From: Metopolophium dirhodum
Taxonomy: Eukaryota > Arthropoda > Insecta > Hemiptera > Aphididae
Length of the DNA stretch: 64,000 bases
Direction of reading: 5' to 3'
Assembly (NCBI RefSeq): GCF_019925205.1
Contig: NC_083560.1
Coordinates: 103,010,083 to 103,074,082, forward strand
The stretch's first letter is position 1; every line of letters starts with the position of its first letter. Position numbers and translations under genes: made by a program. This document shows positions 51,176 to 63,042 of the stretch, in pieces. The notes below the pieces were generated by a model that was not told the DNA's origin, ran no database searches, and saw nothing but the letters and a program-made list of their open reading frames with translations.

Positions 51176-52761
51176 CAGCATTCAGCACTCGTGACACAGA
51201 ATATTAAGAATTTCGTAAAATTTTATATTTTATTAATTATGTATATCAAAAAACATTATTGTAATACATTAAAAATAATTGTATTAACATTTTGTATAAA
51301 TATTGAATACGCCGAGAGTGAGAAGAGTATGTGATGTCAAAACTGTTGGTTAACCCTAGGACATAGAGGAAGAGTTGTAAGATTGTATACATAAAAATTA
51401 CTCAAAAAATGTTCGCTATGGCAGTCCAGTTAGGAAGTCGAATCAGAGTAAAATGTTTAAAAAAAACCTAGTGCAGCATAATAATTGTCAGAATTATAGG
51501 TGTAACGAAATAAACAGGTTGACAGAAGTATGTCTATCTATATTAAACCTACTGCTGACTTTTGAGTATCCCGCGAAAGTTTAATATTATTATCGTATTA
51601 TCATAACATTTGTCCAAGCCGTCCATACATAATACAGTGTAATCTATCTTTATTGAATTATAGTAATTAATGTGTACTGTGCGTCTGTGCACCATATATA
51701 TATATATAGTGGTTTGAAATACGTTTTTAGATTACAAAATAGTTTGATTTTCATATCGAGTCTTTCAAATCTTGTCGTTACAGTTTTCTGAGGACGAGTA
51801 CCGAATTTTCAAACTGATAATTTGATGTGAGTACATAATAATATTATGCCAGGTTACTAAACAAAAATGAAATGAATTGATAGTAGCTTAAATGATCCAT
51901 TATACACGATTTAGTAGCTTAGGATTGGTCTATTACATTTTAGTGAACCATTAAATCAATCAATTATTTATGTGAGTACCTAATATATTTTCATTTTATA
52001 GAGTCTACGTTTTAATTGAACTGTTAAACTCTTATGCTCTGTACATGTTTGTTTACACTCACAACAATTTTATTAATTGGAGATATCATCACTATACACA
52101 TGACATGTTTGATGGTCTAGCACTATTGAATTGGCTGATGAAGTTTATTTTTTGTGAGGTTTCTGGACTGCTTGTTTTTCTATGGATTTATATTATTATG
52201 TTAGTCGTACACAATTCGTACAATTTGGCAACATTGCACATACACCGAACCGTGTTGTGAAAAAGGCACCTCCGATTGGAACCACCGCCGTACGCAATCG
52301 TATTCTAAAAAATATAAATTTTAACAATAATTCTCGTGAAGATTGACATAATATATTATTATTATGCGTTCGGGCATCGGTCTAGGCCATAGTCCTCGCA
52401 CCAGGCCGTCGAATCGTATAAGTTTCGAGAACTTGCCGATGTCGGTGACTTTATCATTGAATTGATATTATTATTATACAATATTATTGTGTTTTCCACG
52501 ACCGACGAACGAAAACTTTTCACGGGCCACCGCATCCGCCAAACGTTTCCTCCGATTAATTCCCGTACCCACCGCGGTGTACATTATTACGTACAGCCAT
52601 ATATAGTGAGTGCTTTATTGACTATTCTCGGGACCATATTCTGCAGATAGTGCACCGGACCATGTGTTGGACTCGACCGACTCGTAGACGCCGAGTAAGA
52701 CCGTGACAGCTATATATTTTATTATTATCATAATATATTTTATAGTTTATCTGCTGCAGAG

Positions 52762-52786
52762 TGCCAATAAAGCGCACTTATTGGCA
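52762..52786. repeat. Perfect 9-bp stem hairpin with AGCGCAC loop
   Basis: TGCCAATAA (52762-52770), loop AGCGCAC, TTATTGGCA (52778-52786). The CAATAAAGCGCACT part also occurs at about 22250 (GGCAATAAAGCGCACTGC), without the second arm. Confidence 0.7.
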
Positions 52787-54879
52787 TAATATACGTATAA
52801 TTTTATAACATTCGTGATGAGCAAATTTGCCGACCTGAGTTTTGATAAACGTGCTTAATATAGGCGAATATTAAAGGTAAGAGATACCTATGTGAATTAA
52901 CTCTTAATTGTAGATTGTTTTTATTTTTGTTATGTTTTTTTTATCCTTCAACAGTATAACGCCAAATAAAACGATCTAGTAAAATGTTACAAATGCATGA
53001 ATTCATAACTTCGGCGCTTAAATAGTCCATACTGAAAACGAATAAGGTGATTTTGAATTATTTTAGAAAAATCATGTGTGCACATTGGTTGTCTGAAATG
53101 TTTTTAATTCAATATGAATACCTACCACAGTACCACATATTATGTGATAAATACATATATATACTTTCCATGTTGTAAGGGGGGTTCAACCCCTTAACCC
53201 CCATCCCGTGTTAACAGCCCTGGGAGTAAAAATTATATAGGTAGCAAGATTTACGAGAACAGGTATTGAAATATATACATTTAAATATAATTAACTATAG
53301 TATAATACACCTAAATTGTTATAAAAAAAACCAACAACAATATTATATAATATAATATAGGTACCTATATATATTAATGTACCTGCGTAACATATAAAGT
53401 ATAGACATGTTTTAAATGCATTTCACAAAAATCAAAAATCGTAAAAAATCTCAAAACGACCAGACCAGTTGGGCCAATCTCGCCGACAATCGACGGGCTA
53501 CTTTAGAACTTGGTCATTAACAGATGCCGGAATATACCAACACCCCCTCCCCGAATTATGCCACTGGCGGAATGTAAATTTATCATGGTTATATGTAATG
53601 TAATATATATATATAAATTATTTTTGTGTTCCGCGAAACGGATGTTTTCAATATCAATATATTAAACAACTACCACTCGTGAGCGTTTCAGAAGGATAGG
53701 TGCACTTGGGTAAACAGTCGACGCAAGTAACCTAAACACGCGGCGGACAAACATACTAAACGGAAATTGTAAATAAACTCGCTGAAAAAAACAGTCAAAG
53801 TTGCAGTTAATTCTAGAACACGGTATAAAAACGGTGACGCTAATATTAACGTTCGTTAAAAAATTAAAGTTACCTAAGTCAAAAAGTAAATATGTTATTA
53901 ACTTTTTAACCTAACTAGTAATATTTTTGGGTTTCTAGACTACTAGCTTAACTTCATTGTTTTTTGATTAAAATGAAATAATATTCATATTATATGTACA
54001 TATATATAATATAAATTATATTATAAGATCATTATTTATTTATTTATATTTTTATAAAATGTGAATCGATTTCCTCTTCACATCAAAATTATGTATTTGG
54101 TGTTGCCTAATTATTTTTTATTATTATTAATGCCGAACAATTTATTTGGCTTCGCTATTATATTATAACATTAAAACGTCGAGTATTTTTATCGTTTTAT
54201 TATTTTATTTATTTACGAACGAACGACGTGTAATATTCGCGCCTAATATCATATCATATTATATTTATGATTGTCATAATATTATAATAATATACGCACA
54301 AATCGGACGAGCAGAAAAGAAAATCGGTCGAACGTGGGCGAAAACTTGTGGTGCAAAAATATATAATATCGAAATGTCTGTGCACTTTACGGCTGCATCG
54401 CAATATTGCGGACGAAATACCGACTTTGATTCCCAGAAGGCCGAATGGGAAAACACGTATTTAAAATATTATTATGCATCACGTCGTGCACCATGAATAA
54501 AATAGTAATTGCTCGCCGGTGGTCGGGTGGCGTTACAGCAGGTACCTACAAATAATGTAGTACGTACGTCGTGTTAATATGATATACTTATGTATTATAT
54601 TGCACGCCGCCATGCATGGAGCATATTATTTTTATTATTATTATTATTATATCGTCATACCTTTCACGGAACGGCATTTTTTTTTTTCGAATATTATCAC
54701 ATTATACGCATATTTTAATAGCGATATTTGTGTAGGCACGTGACGCTCGTCTGTAACAGCATGTTCTACATACGACTATAATAACTGTTATCATTATAAT
54801 TATACATTATATAAAGGGTAGGACATACTTTTAAAATAGTATAGGTATCACAATTTAAGTACCTGGGGTCAAATAGAAC

Positions 54880-55190
54880 GCAGGATAATGACGTTAAGGT
54901 AGAGGATACAACGATAGCAAATAAAAGATACTATAATGGGCTATAAAAGTTCTTATAACATAGGTCAAACTCTCCAAAATTTTAAAAATAAGGACGTACA
55001 TCACATTATTACGACCAATTGTTTCTATACGGTACTGAAACGTGGCCATCGAAGTACTGAGGCTGTAGTGATATCCGAGAGGGAAGTTCTAAGGAAAATA
55101 TATGGCCCAGTCTTTGTTAGTCAAACCATTAAAAGAAGACAATTTGACGATTGTGAACAGTGTTGGGAAATATCTAGAAAAAGGTGAAAA
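54880..55190 (+). pseudogene. Non-LTR retrotransposon reverse-transcriptase C-terminal remnant
   Basis: In one frame: IANKRYYNGL (54914-54943), then LYGTETW (55025-55045), the canonical (L/I)YG-E-W block near the C-terminal end of insect LINE-like reverse transcriptases. One nucleotide out of frame follow EREVLRKIYGPV (55077-55112), matching the ER-LRxIxGP motif just downstream in these proteins, and KRRQFDD. Spacing and order are right, but the frame shifts between the blocks and stops interrupt both, so it is a pseudogene. The catalytic YADD region would lie upstream and is not visible. The clade (jockey/R1/I-like) cannot be fixed. Confidence 0.75.
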
Positions 55191-55491
55191 AACTGTGTGG
55201 AGTAGGAATGAATATCTTAAAAATAAGATATTTTTATGCTTTATAATTTCATTAAGATGGTCTTTTCTATGCATAACTATTATTTTTTAGATACTGAAAA
55301 AACAAATAAAAGTAACAATTGATAAAAATTATAAAATAATTAAATTAATTTTAATTTTTAAAAAAATATTCAAACAGTCATACTTAGTCATAGTGAGCCA
55401 GGTTCGCTCTCTCCCGTTTCGACTCCCTTTGAGACCAGACGCGCTTCTCTCGACGCTCAACAGCACCACGCTAAACCCGAGTCCGCGTCTC
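55191..55491. other. Noncoding stretch between the RT remnant and the hairpin MITE
   Basis: AT-rich to about 55390, then GC-rich (TTCGCTCTCTCCCGTTTCG). No frame with recognisable similarity. Confidence 0.45.
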
Positions 55492-55672
55492 TATACTCTG
55501 TTCAAGTTAAGAAACGTAGTCGGCGGCCGAATTGTGCGCAGGCGCGTGGCAATACTACACGGCAGGTTTACAGACAATTGACTGGGTTGGGGTGACAAAC
55601 GGGTGTTGCCTGATTGCAGCCCGATAAAAACTGGTCATTGCCGACTACGTTTCTTAACTTCAACGGAGTATA
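55492..55672. mobile_element. Compact hairpin MITE with 33-bp inverted repeats (181 bp)
   Basis: The left arm, TATACTCTGTTCAAGTTAAG then AAACGTAGTCGGC (55492-55524), and the right arm (55640-55672) are complementary at 31 of 33 positions. The 115-bp centre is GC-rich. The arms begin with TATA on both sides, compatible with a TA duplication absorbed into the ends. Near-identical arms imply recent activity or strong pairing. Confidence 0.78.
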
Positions 55673-57869
55673 GTCATTCTCTTCGAAATAATATACTTAT
55701 CAATATTGCTTTGTGTGTTTTTGTCTTGATAATGGTATAGAAACTGACAGGGGTAAAAATATTTTTATTTTGCCAAAAATATTCTTTAACCTTGAAATAT
55801 GCTTTTTTATGCGCTAATAATTAATATTGTATATCAGTTCATACGAAAATGAATCGTCGAGAAATCTTATCCAATTGGAGCGGCAAATTTTCAGTAAAAA
55901 TAAGTAAAAATATAGAAATCTTTTCTCTAGCTCTAATCACCTATATAATATTGTGACAAGTGGTAGATGGTACGGCGGTAAGAACCTAAGAATCTATATC
56001 AATGAATCGATTCTTCGCAATAAAAAGTATTGTCAGATCCATGTTTTTGTCATATTTCATAATCATACATTGTAATAAAAAGCTGGTAGGTACTTGAAAC
56101 ATAAGTATTATTTACCTAGAAAAAAACTATTGCAGTATAATTTTTAATAGGTCTTTATAGTAGTTGTGACGATAATTTTTTTTTACAATTAATCATTATA
56201 ACAATATAAACAATATCATTACCACCAAAGTTCGGGACTTAATGGCAGAGCATTATGTTAATGCATACAATATTACTACGATTTGAAATAAGAAAGTGTT
56301 TTTTTTTTTTACTTTTTGTATATATTTACTTTGAGATGACGCAGTGGTAACCACTGACGAAAAACCGATTTGATTTTAGCTCCAATTTTTTTCCTCAATG
56401 GGTGTTTACGAAAGAATTTCGCTTTTGTATTCCATTAAATAATGGTTATACCATCGATTCTGTATAATCTATAATCAATTCTAATTTCTAACATCTAGAA
56501 GTAATTATTCTCAACTCGTCCTTTTTTATTTTTGTTATCCAGTGTATTATGTCGTATTGCCGCGGTCGTGGCAAATGGCAATTCAAATACTCCAACGGTC
56601 TTATAATAACACTGCAGGAAAAACGATTTATATACTTAATGATACCCAGTATACCAATGGTTTCGAGCAATGCCATCGGTGTGATCAACACGATAACGTA
56701 TGACACTATGATTAGTCGATTCTCGGTCGCGCAGTTCGTCGTGGTGTTTCAACGTTGTTTGTGCTCGTGTAATTCATTAAATATTTTATATAATTGGAAG
56801 AGATAGGTTATCCGCCACTGCAGTTTTAAAATGTTATATAATATCTGAATTCGGATCTGACATTTTTTCCACAGACAGTCGCGTCGTATATTGTAAAATA
56901 ATTGATATTGAGTGAGACCATATTATTTTTATATACAATTTTTGAGTTTAGGAGGGGTGTAGTATTTTTATTGAATTTTTTTGATTTCCTCAAATACTTT
57001 TCTAAGCGGTTATTTTTATGGTTCTAGACCCCGCTTGATATCCAAAATACCGATTATTACACATAATTAAACTGTGTCGTAGCGAATAATAATGTTAGTA
57101 TAGACAATAGACATGTAAAAAGATCGGGAACCCTAAAAACTGTATACCTTGTACCTACGTATCTGCTGCATTACAATATACAACGTGAACAGCTTAGGCA
57201 AGTCAGGAAGATAACATCATCATAATAATATATAGAAATGGTCGTAACATATAATACCCATATCACATGATTGAAGATAAAAATTGGTCGTGCGTATTTA
57301 TTTCACACTTTTATACGTGCTGACAAAATAATAATAATAATACATTATGATGTTATTTGCCCGAAATTCAGCAATAATGGGCTTCAGCAGACCTTCCGAA
57401 ACTATGTAGGTACCTATAAATATTATACGTGAACAATATTATTTATTCGAATTCGCTCTTCGCCAGTAGACTGTATAACGACGCCGAATAAAACGAGATA
57501 AACACTAAACACGCCAGTCGTAAATCATGAGTATGCACGCGACGAGTGCATATTTTAAAATATTTATGCTGCAGCGTATTTATATACATTTTACAAAACA
57601 TTGTAAAATATATAGTATATTATATAAATTATATAAATGGACACACGGTAACGGCGAAAAAAAAAACACTCCATAACTCTGAAGCAGTGTTTATTGTAGG
57701 TTTATTCGTACAAGTACCTACTTACATCGTTGTCATAAGTACTCGATTTTAATTATGATTTTTTTACCCAGCCGTCGATCATACGTCATACTTATCATAA
57801 TATTATAAATTAAAATATAAGCAAACGCCAATAATACGATTTTACTGGTGGTCCGAATCCAGCTAAACA
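55673..57869. other. Noncoding stretch
   Basis: No gene supported. Antiparallel frames at 56488-56806 are mutually exclusive and show no domain; a TCTTTTC/CCGCGGTCGTGG patch near 56560 is mildly GC-richer. Confidence 0.5.
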
Positions 57870-58129
57870 CCATGGTTGAAATATACAAGGTTATTTGCAT
57901 ATATACCCCTTCTCAATCAAATATTTGATGATAAAAATAAAAATGGCAGCGTAAAGGAAGCCAATAATAATCAAGTATATATGCGCGGGATTTTGAATTT
58001 GTTAGCTATTGTCAGCGTATTTTTGATGATAAGAAAAATGTATATCTGTGATATCCCTTTACGCAGCCATTTTGTTTCTGATGATACGATCCTAGTCGAT
58101 ATGCAATAACCTGTATATTTCAACCATGT
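57870..58129. mobile_element. Nested-palindrome MITE (about 260 bp)
   Basis: The outer arm CATGGTTGAAATATACAAGG (from 57871) pairs with CCTGTATATTTCAACCATG (to 58128), continuing through TTATTTGCATAT/ATATGCAATAA. An inner pair AAAATGGCAGCGTAAAGG (near 57940) and CCTTTACGCAGCCATTTT (near 58056) forms a second palindrome. The whole unit can fold into a long hairpin. An open frame at 57876-58109 across it is not a gene. Confidence 0.75.
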
Positions 58130-58668
58130 ATAACACTAAGAAAATTAAATCTAGGTGAAGGCAGCAAATGTCCAAAGTATGATAACTTAAGGTATTAGGT
58201 GGTTTCGATGCTATCAATAAAGTTGTATAGTATAGGGGATTGTTGATGCAAATCCAAACGAGTAGTTTTTAAAATGTATGTACAAAGGATAATGGTCCTT
58301 AAAAATTGTTTTACAAAACTATACAACAAATTTAATAATATGTAGTTTTTATTATCCTCGGACAATATTTACAAAGTATAAAATGTTGATTGATTAAATA
58401 AATTATTAATTAGTAAATAACTTGATTTTAACATCATCATATTATCCTCCTGAGTGGCCAGAACCTTTTATCATGGACATATTATTATCCTTAATACACA
58501 AAGTTATATATTCAAAAATTACACGTCCAAATTCAAATTTAGATACACAAATATTATCAAGAAAGTTATTTACTAAATACATAATTACAGAAAACAGTAG
58601 ATTCATATTTGAAAAAAATAATTTAAACAATCTAAGTGTTTTAAAATAAGTTTATCATTTATACATAC
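58130..58668. other. Noncoding stretch
   Basis: AT-rich; antiparallel short frames at 58422-58649 without domains. Confidence 0.5.
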
Positions 58669-59246
58669 CAGGGTTTGCAAACGTAATAATAACGCTATAT
58701 TTGACAAAAAACAATTGAAATTTGTAAACGTTATTATAACGGAAAGCAATAATCAAAAATAATTAAATACTGCAAAACAAAACATAATGATTAACAAAAT
58801 GTATTATATATATCATTAAACAAAAAATAACGCGAAACGTAATTTATAGAATTTCATTGAACGAAATAATTTAAAATCCATTATTTAAAAGTCTATTGGT
58901 TTCGTAGAAATATTTATTTCATATAATATACGAACTCTAGAATTGATTAAATTATATAAGTTATTATTAATAAATTTAATAGGTATTAACACTATTCTAA
59001 ATAACGATAAACGCAAAACTTGTAATAAGTTTTAATTCTAAATAACGATAAACGCAAAACTTGGATAACGTTTTAATTCTTAATATGGATAAACGCAAAA
59101 ATTGTAATAAGTTTTAATTCTAAATAACGATAAATGCAAAACTTGGATAACGTTTTAATTCTTAATATGGATAAACGCAAAAATTGTAATAAGTTTTAAT
59201 TCTAAATAACATAAAACGAAATTTTTTTTTCCAAATGCAAGCCCCG
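58669..59246 (-). mobile_element. hAT-type MITE, copy C (578 bp, expanded)
   Basis: Reverse-oriented relative to copies A and B. Begins CAGGGTTTGCAAACG and ends CAAATGCAAGCCCCG. The flanking 8-mers ATACATAC (58661-58668) and CTACACAC (59247-59254) match at 6 of 8 positions, so it is older than A and B. Internal blocks are shared in inverse order (AATTTGTAAACGT, TAATAGGTATTAA, AACGATAAACGCAAAA). It is about 150 bp longer than the others because the internal 41-bp unit is present five times. Confidence 0.85.
58995..59210 (+). repeat. 41-bp minisatellite inside MITE copy C (5 units plus 11 bp)
   Basis: Units start at 58995, 59036, 59077, 59118 and 59159, each 41 bp, with a partial unit at 59200-59210. 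The unit begins TTCTAAATAACGATAAACGC. Two variant types alternate (ending TTGTAATAAGTTTTAA or TTGGATAACGTTTTAA), and units 2-3 and 4-5 form a nearly identical 82-bp pair, indicating duplication of a dimer. Confidence 0.9.
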
Positions 59247-59336
59247 CTACACACATAATATACCTCATATATATACTTTAAAATCACAAAAGTCATAATT
59301 TGAATACATATTTTATATAATGCATAACCAATAACC

Positions 59337-59356
59337 ATGCTTGGCGAATCACTCTG
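59337..59356 (-). mobile_element. Solo right end, CAGAGTGATTCGCCAAGC family
   Basis: The plus strand reads ATGCTTGGCGAATCACTCTG followed by TTTA. Its inverse matches the left end at 22498 (CAGGGTGATTCACCAAGC). No partner end lies nearby. Confidence 0.5.
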
Positions 59357-59402
59357 TTTATTACCTACCTACGTACACAATACTTGACGTATTATTATAA
59401 TA

Positions 59403-59902
59403 GAATATAATATTATATTATACTAGCTGATCCCGTGCACTTCGTTGTCCGTTAAATGTACCAACCCTATATGACTCAAATTTTGTTCAATTCGTTATTT
59501 AATATTCGGTATATGGTTTTCAAAATTTATCTTAACTTTTCCGTCACCCGGAATAAAAATTCTGATTCGCAACAGTACATTATCAGGTAGACAATCTACC
59601 TGCGGTAGATCTAGGATCCTATGCTGTACGTAAGTGTATGATTTAACTCAAAATTATCAAAGTTATACCAAGTTTGTCGTTTTTACTTAATTACACATAC
59701 GGCGGATTAATATAATCAGTTTATACAAAATCCTATTGAGCACCTCCCGGGGTTGGTCCTCTCCCTTCTTAAATTAGCTTATATTTTAAGTTGAACCAAA
59801 ATACACACATTGTAAAAATGTCATCAATAGTGGTCCAGTAGTTTAGGAGTTTATCACAGACAAACACCTGACACAAGATTTTTATATATTATATAAGATA
59901 GA
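59403..59902 (+). repeat. Dispersed repeat starting TACTAGCTGATCCCGTGCAC
   Basis: Runs from TACTAGCTGATCCCGTGCAC to a TGGTCCAGTAGTTTAGGAG and CAGACAAACACCTGACAC block, ending in TTTTTATATATTATATAAG. This head-and-tail layout (CTAGCTGA-CCCG at the start, a TAGTTT-GGAG, ACAAAC and TATATA tail) is one I recall from widespread insect repeats. The class (LINE-derived or other) cannot be fixed from sequence alone. Related ends lie at 45499-45964. Confidence 0.55.
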
Positions 59903-62200
59903 TACACGAATAAACCACAAATTCCTCGAATAAATCTCATAGACCAAATTATTATTGTTGTTTTAATAATATTAAATGTACAATGCGAAATTTAATCGAA
60001 CGCTTGTCGCTTGTCGCTTGTCGCAAATTACAATAATTAATATTTTGATGCAGACGTGGCGTCCGTTGTACCTATATGACAACATGGTTATTACAATATA
60101 TTATTACATATTATACTATATTATTTAACAATTTTATTGAACAGGTTATAAGTTTATTTTTATTGTATATTTTGCTAAACTATATTTTTACTATATTAGA
60201 TTTTCACTCTTTTAAATGACAACATATATATTTTTTACCTATGATGATTTGTATATAATTTGGAGGATTTCAATCTATAAAAATTCAATTTAGGACAAGT
60301 AAATAGTTTATACCTATTATATAGAATTGGTTAAAATTTTAAATACATATGGTCATAAAGTCATAAACTATAATAATATATAAACTTTAAGCTTAATATA
60401 TAAAAGAATCCAAAAAAATATTTTGCGAGGAATGTGGACCCAAAAATGCATGTCTTCATTAAAAATAGTAAAAATACAATTTTTTAGATAAATGTTTTTT
60501 AACGACTTAAAATTGTGAAAAAATATTTTGTGTAATGAGTGTCTTATTATTTACCATAAGTGAGCAACCCATTTTTACAACAACTACAACAATTTTATTT
60601 GGTGACCTTTAAATCGGGAGTTTTCATGGCATTTACCGCTGTAGAAAACCGAGAAAACCTATAGCAGAGAAAAACGAATTCCATATGTCTATGCGAGTGT
60701 GCAGAGACGAATGGCGATACAACATCACGAAGGATCCGCCGTGATTGAATATAAAAATATACCATATCATCTCAGCAGATCAGCATTTTAATGGTTTCCT
60801 TAATTTTTTTTTTTTTGTGTAGTCAATTTTGGTGTGTATGGCTTTAATTTCAGCAGACAGGAGACCTCCCCCCTCATTACCAGCAGGCCACAAAATATCG
60901 TCGCAAATCAGACCGTGCCTCTTACATAATAGTGGCTAGTTAACAATCCTCGTTCGACTTATTCAATACACAATACACAACGGGACGTCCACGAAACTTT
61001 TTTCTCTCCTTTCACTTCCCCAAAAGCACGCGTGTCATTGTCAAGCACGCAATGTTAGCTGATATCCCCATCATAGATCCAAAAAATACGACGTAAATAC
61101 TCGTCCTGTTGGCGTTATATAATGTTATGATGGAGGGCAATCGCGCCTACGTAAGTACATAAAAATGATAATAATAATAACAATATAATATGGTTGGAGC
61201 AAAAAAAGAAATCGAACTTTTCGCGAACAAAGAAAGACCTCGGGTGGTCGAGAGATCGACTTCGGGGGGAGAAAAATAGGTAATGTATAATAAAACGGTA
61301 TACAAGATTCTGCCACGTCATCGTCATATTTGCATTAGATGCATACGACCTCATAATAATTGCATTATATATTATATTATTTATACTACGCATCACAATT
61401 CACAGTACCGACATCTTTGTATTATATTGTGCGGTTCACGAAAAACGAGACAAAATAAATAGGTAATCGAAACCTGCAGCGATGTTTTCAAAGAACTAAC
61501 CAGCCAGCTACCCGCGCAGTCGACGTGTGCACAATACTTTTGTAATTCCATTTTATTTTTTAACTGTGTATAAATTTGCGTTTTCGCGACGGGACCTAAA
61601 TATAATTTTATACTTTACTAATTATTGCATATTATTATTATATTTTATTTAGGTACCCAACATGCTGCAGCTGAATAAACATTAATAGGTATATATATAT
61701 AAGTATATTAATATTAGTATAAATTATAATATACGTATTGCGCGAATTATAGTGCAGTGCACGAGTTATTGAAAATTATTGGAAAAAAATACAAAGTGAA
61801 ATAATATAATAAAAATATGTAGTCGTCGTTTATTACGGTGTCGTGTTAGAAATCGTGTAGGTGACAGTAAATCTGGTTTCAAATGCAAGTAAAAAACTAA
61901 AAACATAAAAGTCGTGTTTTCAACCAAACTGCTCTCGTCACATTATAATATACCTACCTATATATACCATAAGGTCGAGAATGTATACTGTAATCCATCA
62001 TAATATTATTATTATTATAACGTTATAATGTTATATATTATTATATTGTAATGTCGTTTATGGAAACCAGTTAAAACGCCCGTAATGCACGTATGGAGGT
62101 ATCGCATAATATGATATTATATTATATATTGTACCTATATAGGGCGCGAAATCTTACAGGTGGTGCCGATAAATATAATTCTTAATCTTATATTCATAGG
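59903..62200. other. Noncoding stretch
   Basis: No gene supported. A 7-bp tandem CGCTTGT (3 units, 60001-60024) lies within it. The patch 60700-61520 is moderately GC-richer, with overlapping minus-strand frames at 61115-61396 that show no domain. Confidence 0.5.
60001..60024 (+). repeat. 7-bp tandem repeat CGCTTGT, about 3 units
   Basis: CGCTTGTCGCTTGTCGCTTG is directly visible; small and probably incidental. Confidence 0.85.
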
Positions 62201-62259
62201 CTAACCAGGAAGTATTTAACAGTTACAGGGGCTTGACTAGTCGACTGCTAGAAAATCAA

Positions 62260-62815
62260 AGTTAAAAAAGGTGGGCAAGTGGATGTCCCTATGCTATCTA
62301 ACAATTTTTAATTTTTTTCGTCTGCCTTTGAAACAATAACCTAGGAGCCTTCTATTAAATTTTCAAGCTTTTTTACTCAACAGATAAAATTTTATTGATA
62401 TTTATAGAAAAAAAAAAAACTAAAAAAAATGGAAATTGACAATGTCCGTAAACAGCTCAAAATATTTGGAAAATGTTATGGTGTATAGGAAATGCAATTA
62501 TAAACATTCAGTCAAAATTTCATGTTCCTACGGTCATTTGTTTTAGAGTTACACCAAAATCCAAAATCGATTTTCTCGAAAACAGATTTTGCGTAAAAAA
62601 TCATGTTTTTCCTTAGTTTTTCTTTTGTTTTTCACGTCGTGTTTGAAAACTACTGGGAAATTTATACTTTAGACCCCCCCAAAGTACCAACTAGATTCAC
62701 TTTCCTATCACGAAAAGGCGATGACAGACACAAAAATAAAAAATAAAATAAAAAAAAAAACACACATTATTGTAAAATCAATACATTCATCGCTTCGCTC
62801 AGAATCTAAAATAAG
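62260..62815 (+). repeat. Probable dispersed repeat with A-rich segment
   Basis: Contains AAAATCGATTTTCTCGAAAA, a CCAACTAGATTCACTTTCC block, an A-rich AATAAAAAATAAAATAAAA stretch and ATTCATCGCTTCGCTCAGAA. From memory this combination recurs in aphid genomes, but no second full copy is in the window (only ATCATCGCTCAAAATCTAAAA near 43205 is similar). No coding frame. Confidence 0.35.
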
Positions 62816-63042
62816 CCCCCTCTCTCAATTATGAGAGTAACTAGAGTTTAACAGTTTGGTAGGGGGGAGTCCTGTAAAATCAATGTTGAAAATAAACCGT
62901 AGATTAAAAGCGTCACACACCGTCATTAAAGAGTCATTAACATTATTTTCCTTTAAAAATATAATCCAAAATATCCATAGAAAAGTATACAACCTATATA
63001 TTTTATTATTATTATGGAACATATATTCGACTGGTATAAGGC

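Larger units (their letters stand above)
50629..54879. other. Noncoding stretch with minor structures
   Basis: No gene supported. It contains an AAT array (51153-51175), a TTAACCCTAGG word at about 51351 that could be another piggyBac-type end, a 9-bp-stem hairpin (52762-52786), a fragment of the CTGGGCAAGTTAA family near 53898, and a 116-codon plus frame at 54146-54496 with no recognised domain. The stretch 52370-52700 is GC-richer without a clear exon. Confidence 0.5.

Noticed and set aside
53160..53580. hAT-like element suggested by CCCTCCCCGAATTATGCCACTGGCGG and a CCCTTAACCCCC-rich left part
   Set aside because: The two ends do not pair convincingly as inverted repeats and no target duplication is seen.
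54146..54496. 116-codon plus-strand gene
   Set aside because: No recognisable domain; first half is I/Y/F-rich low complexity and an antisense frame covers the second half.
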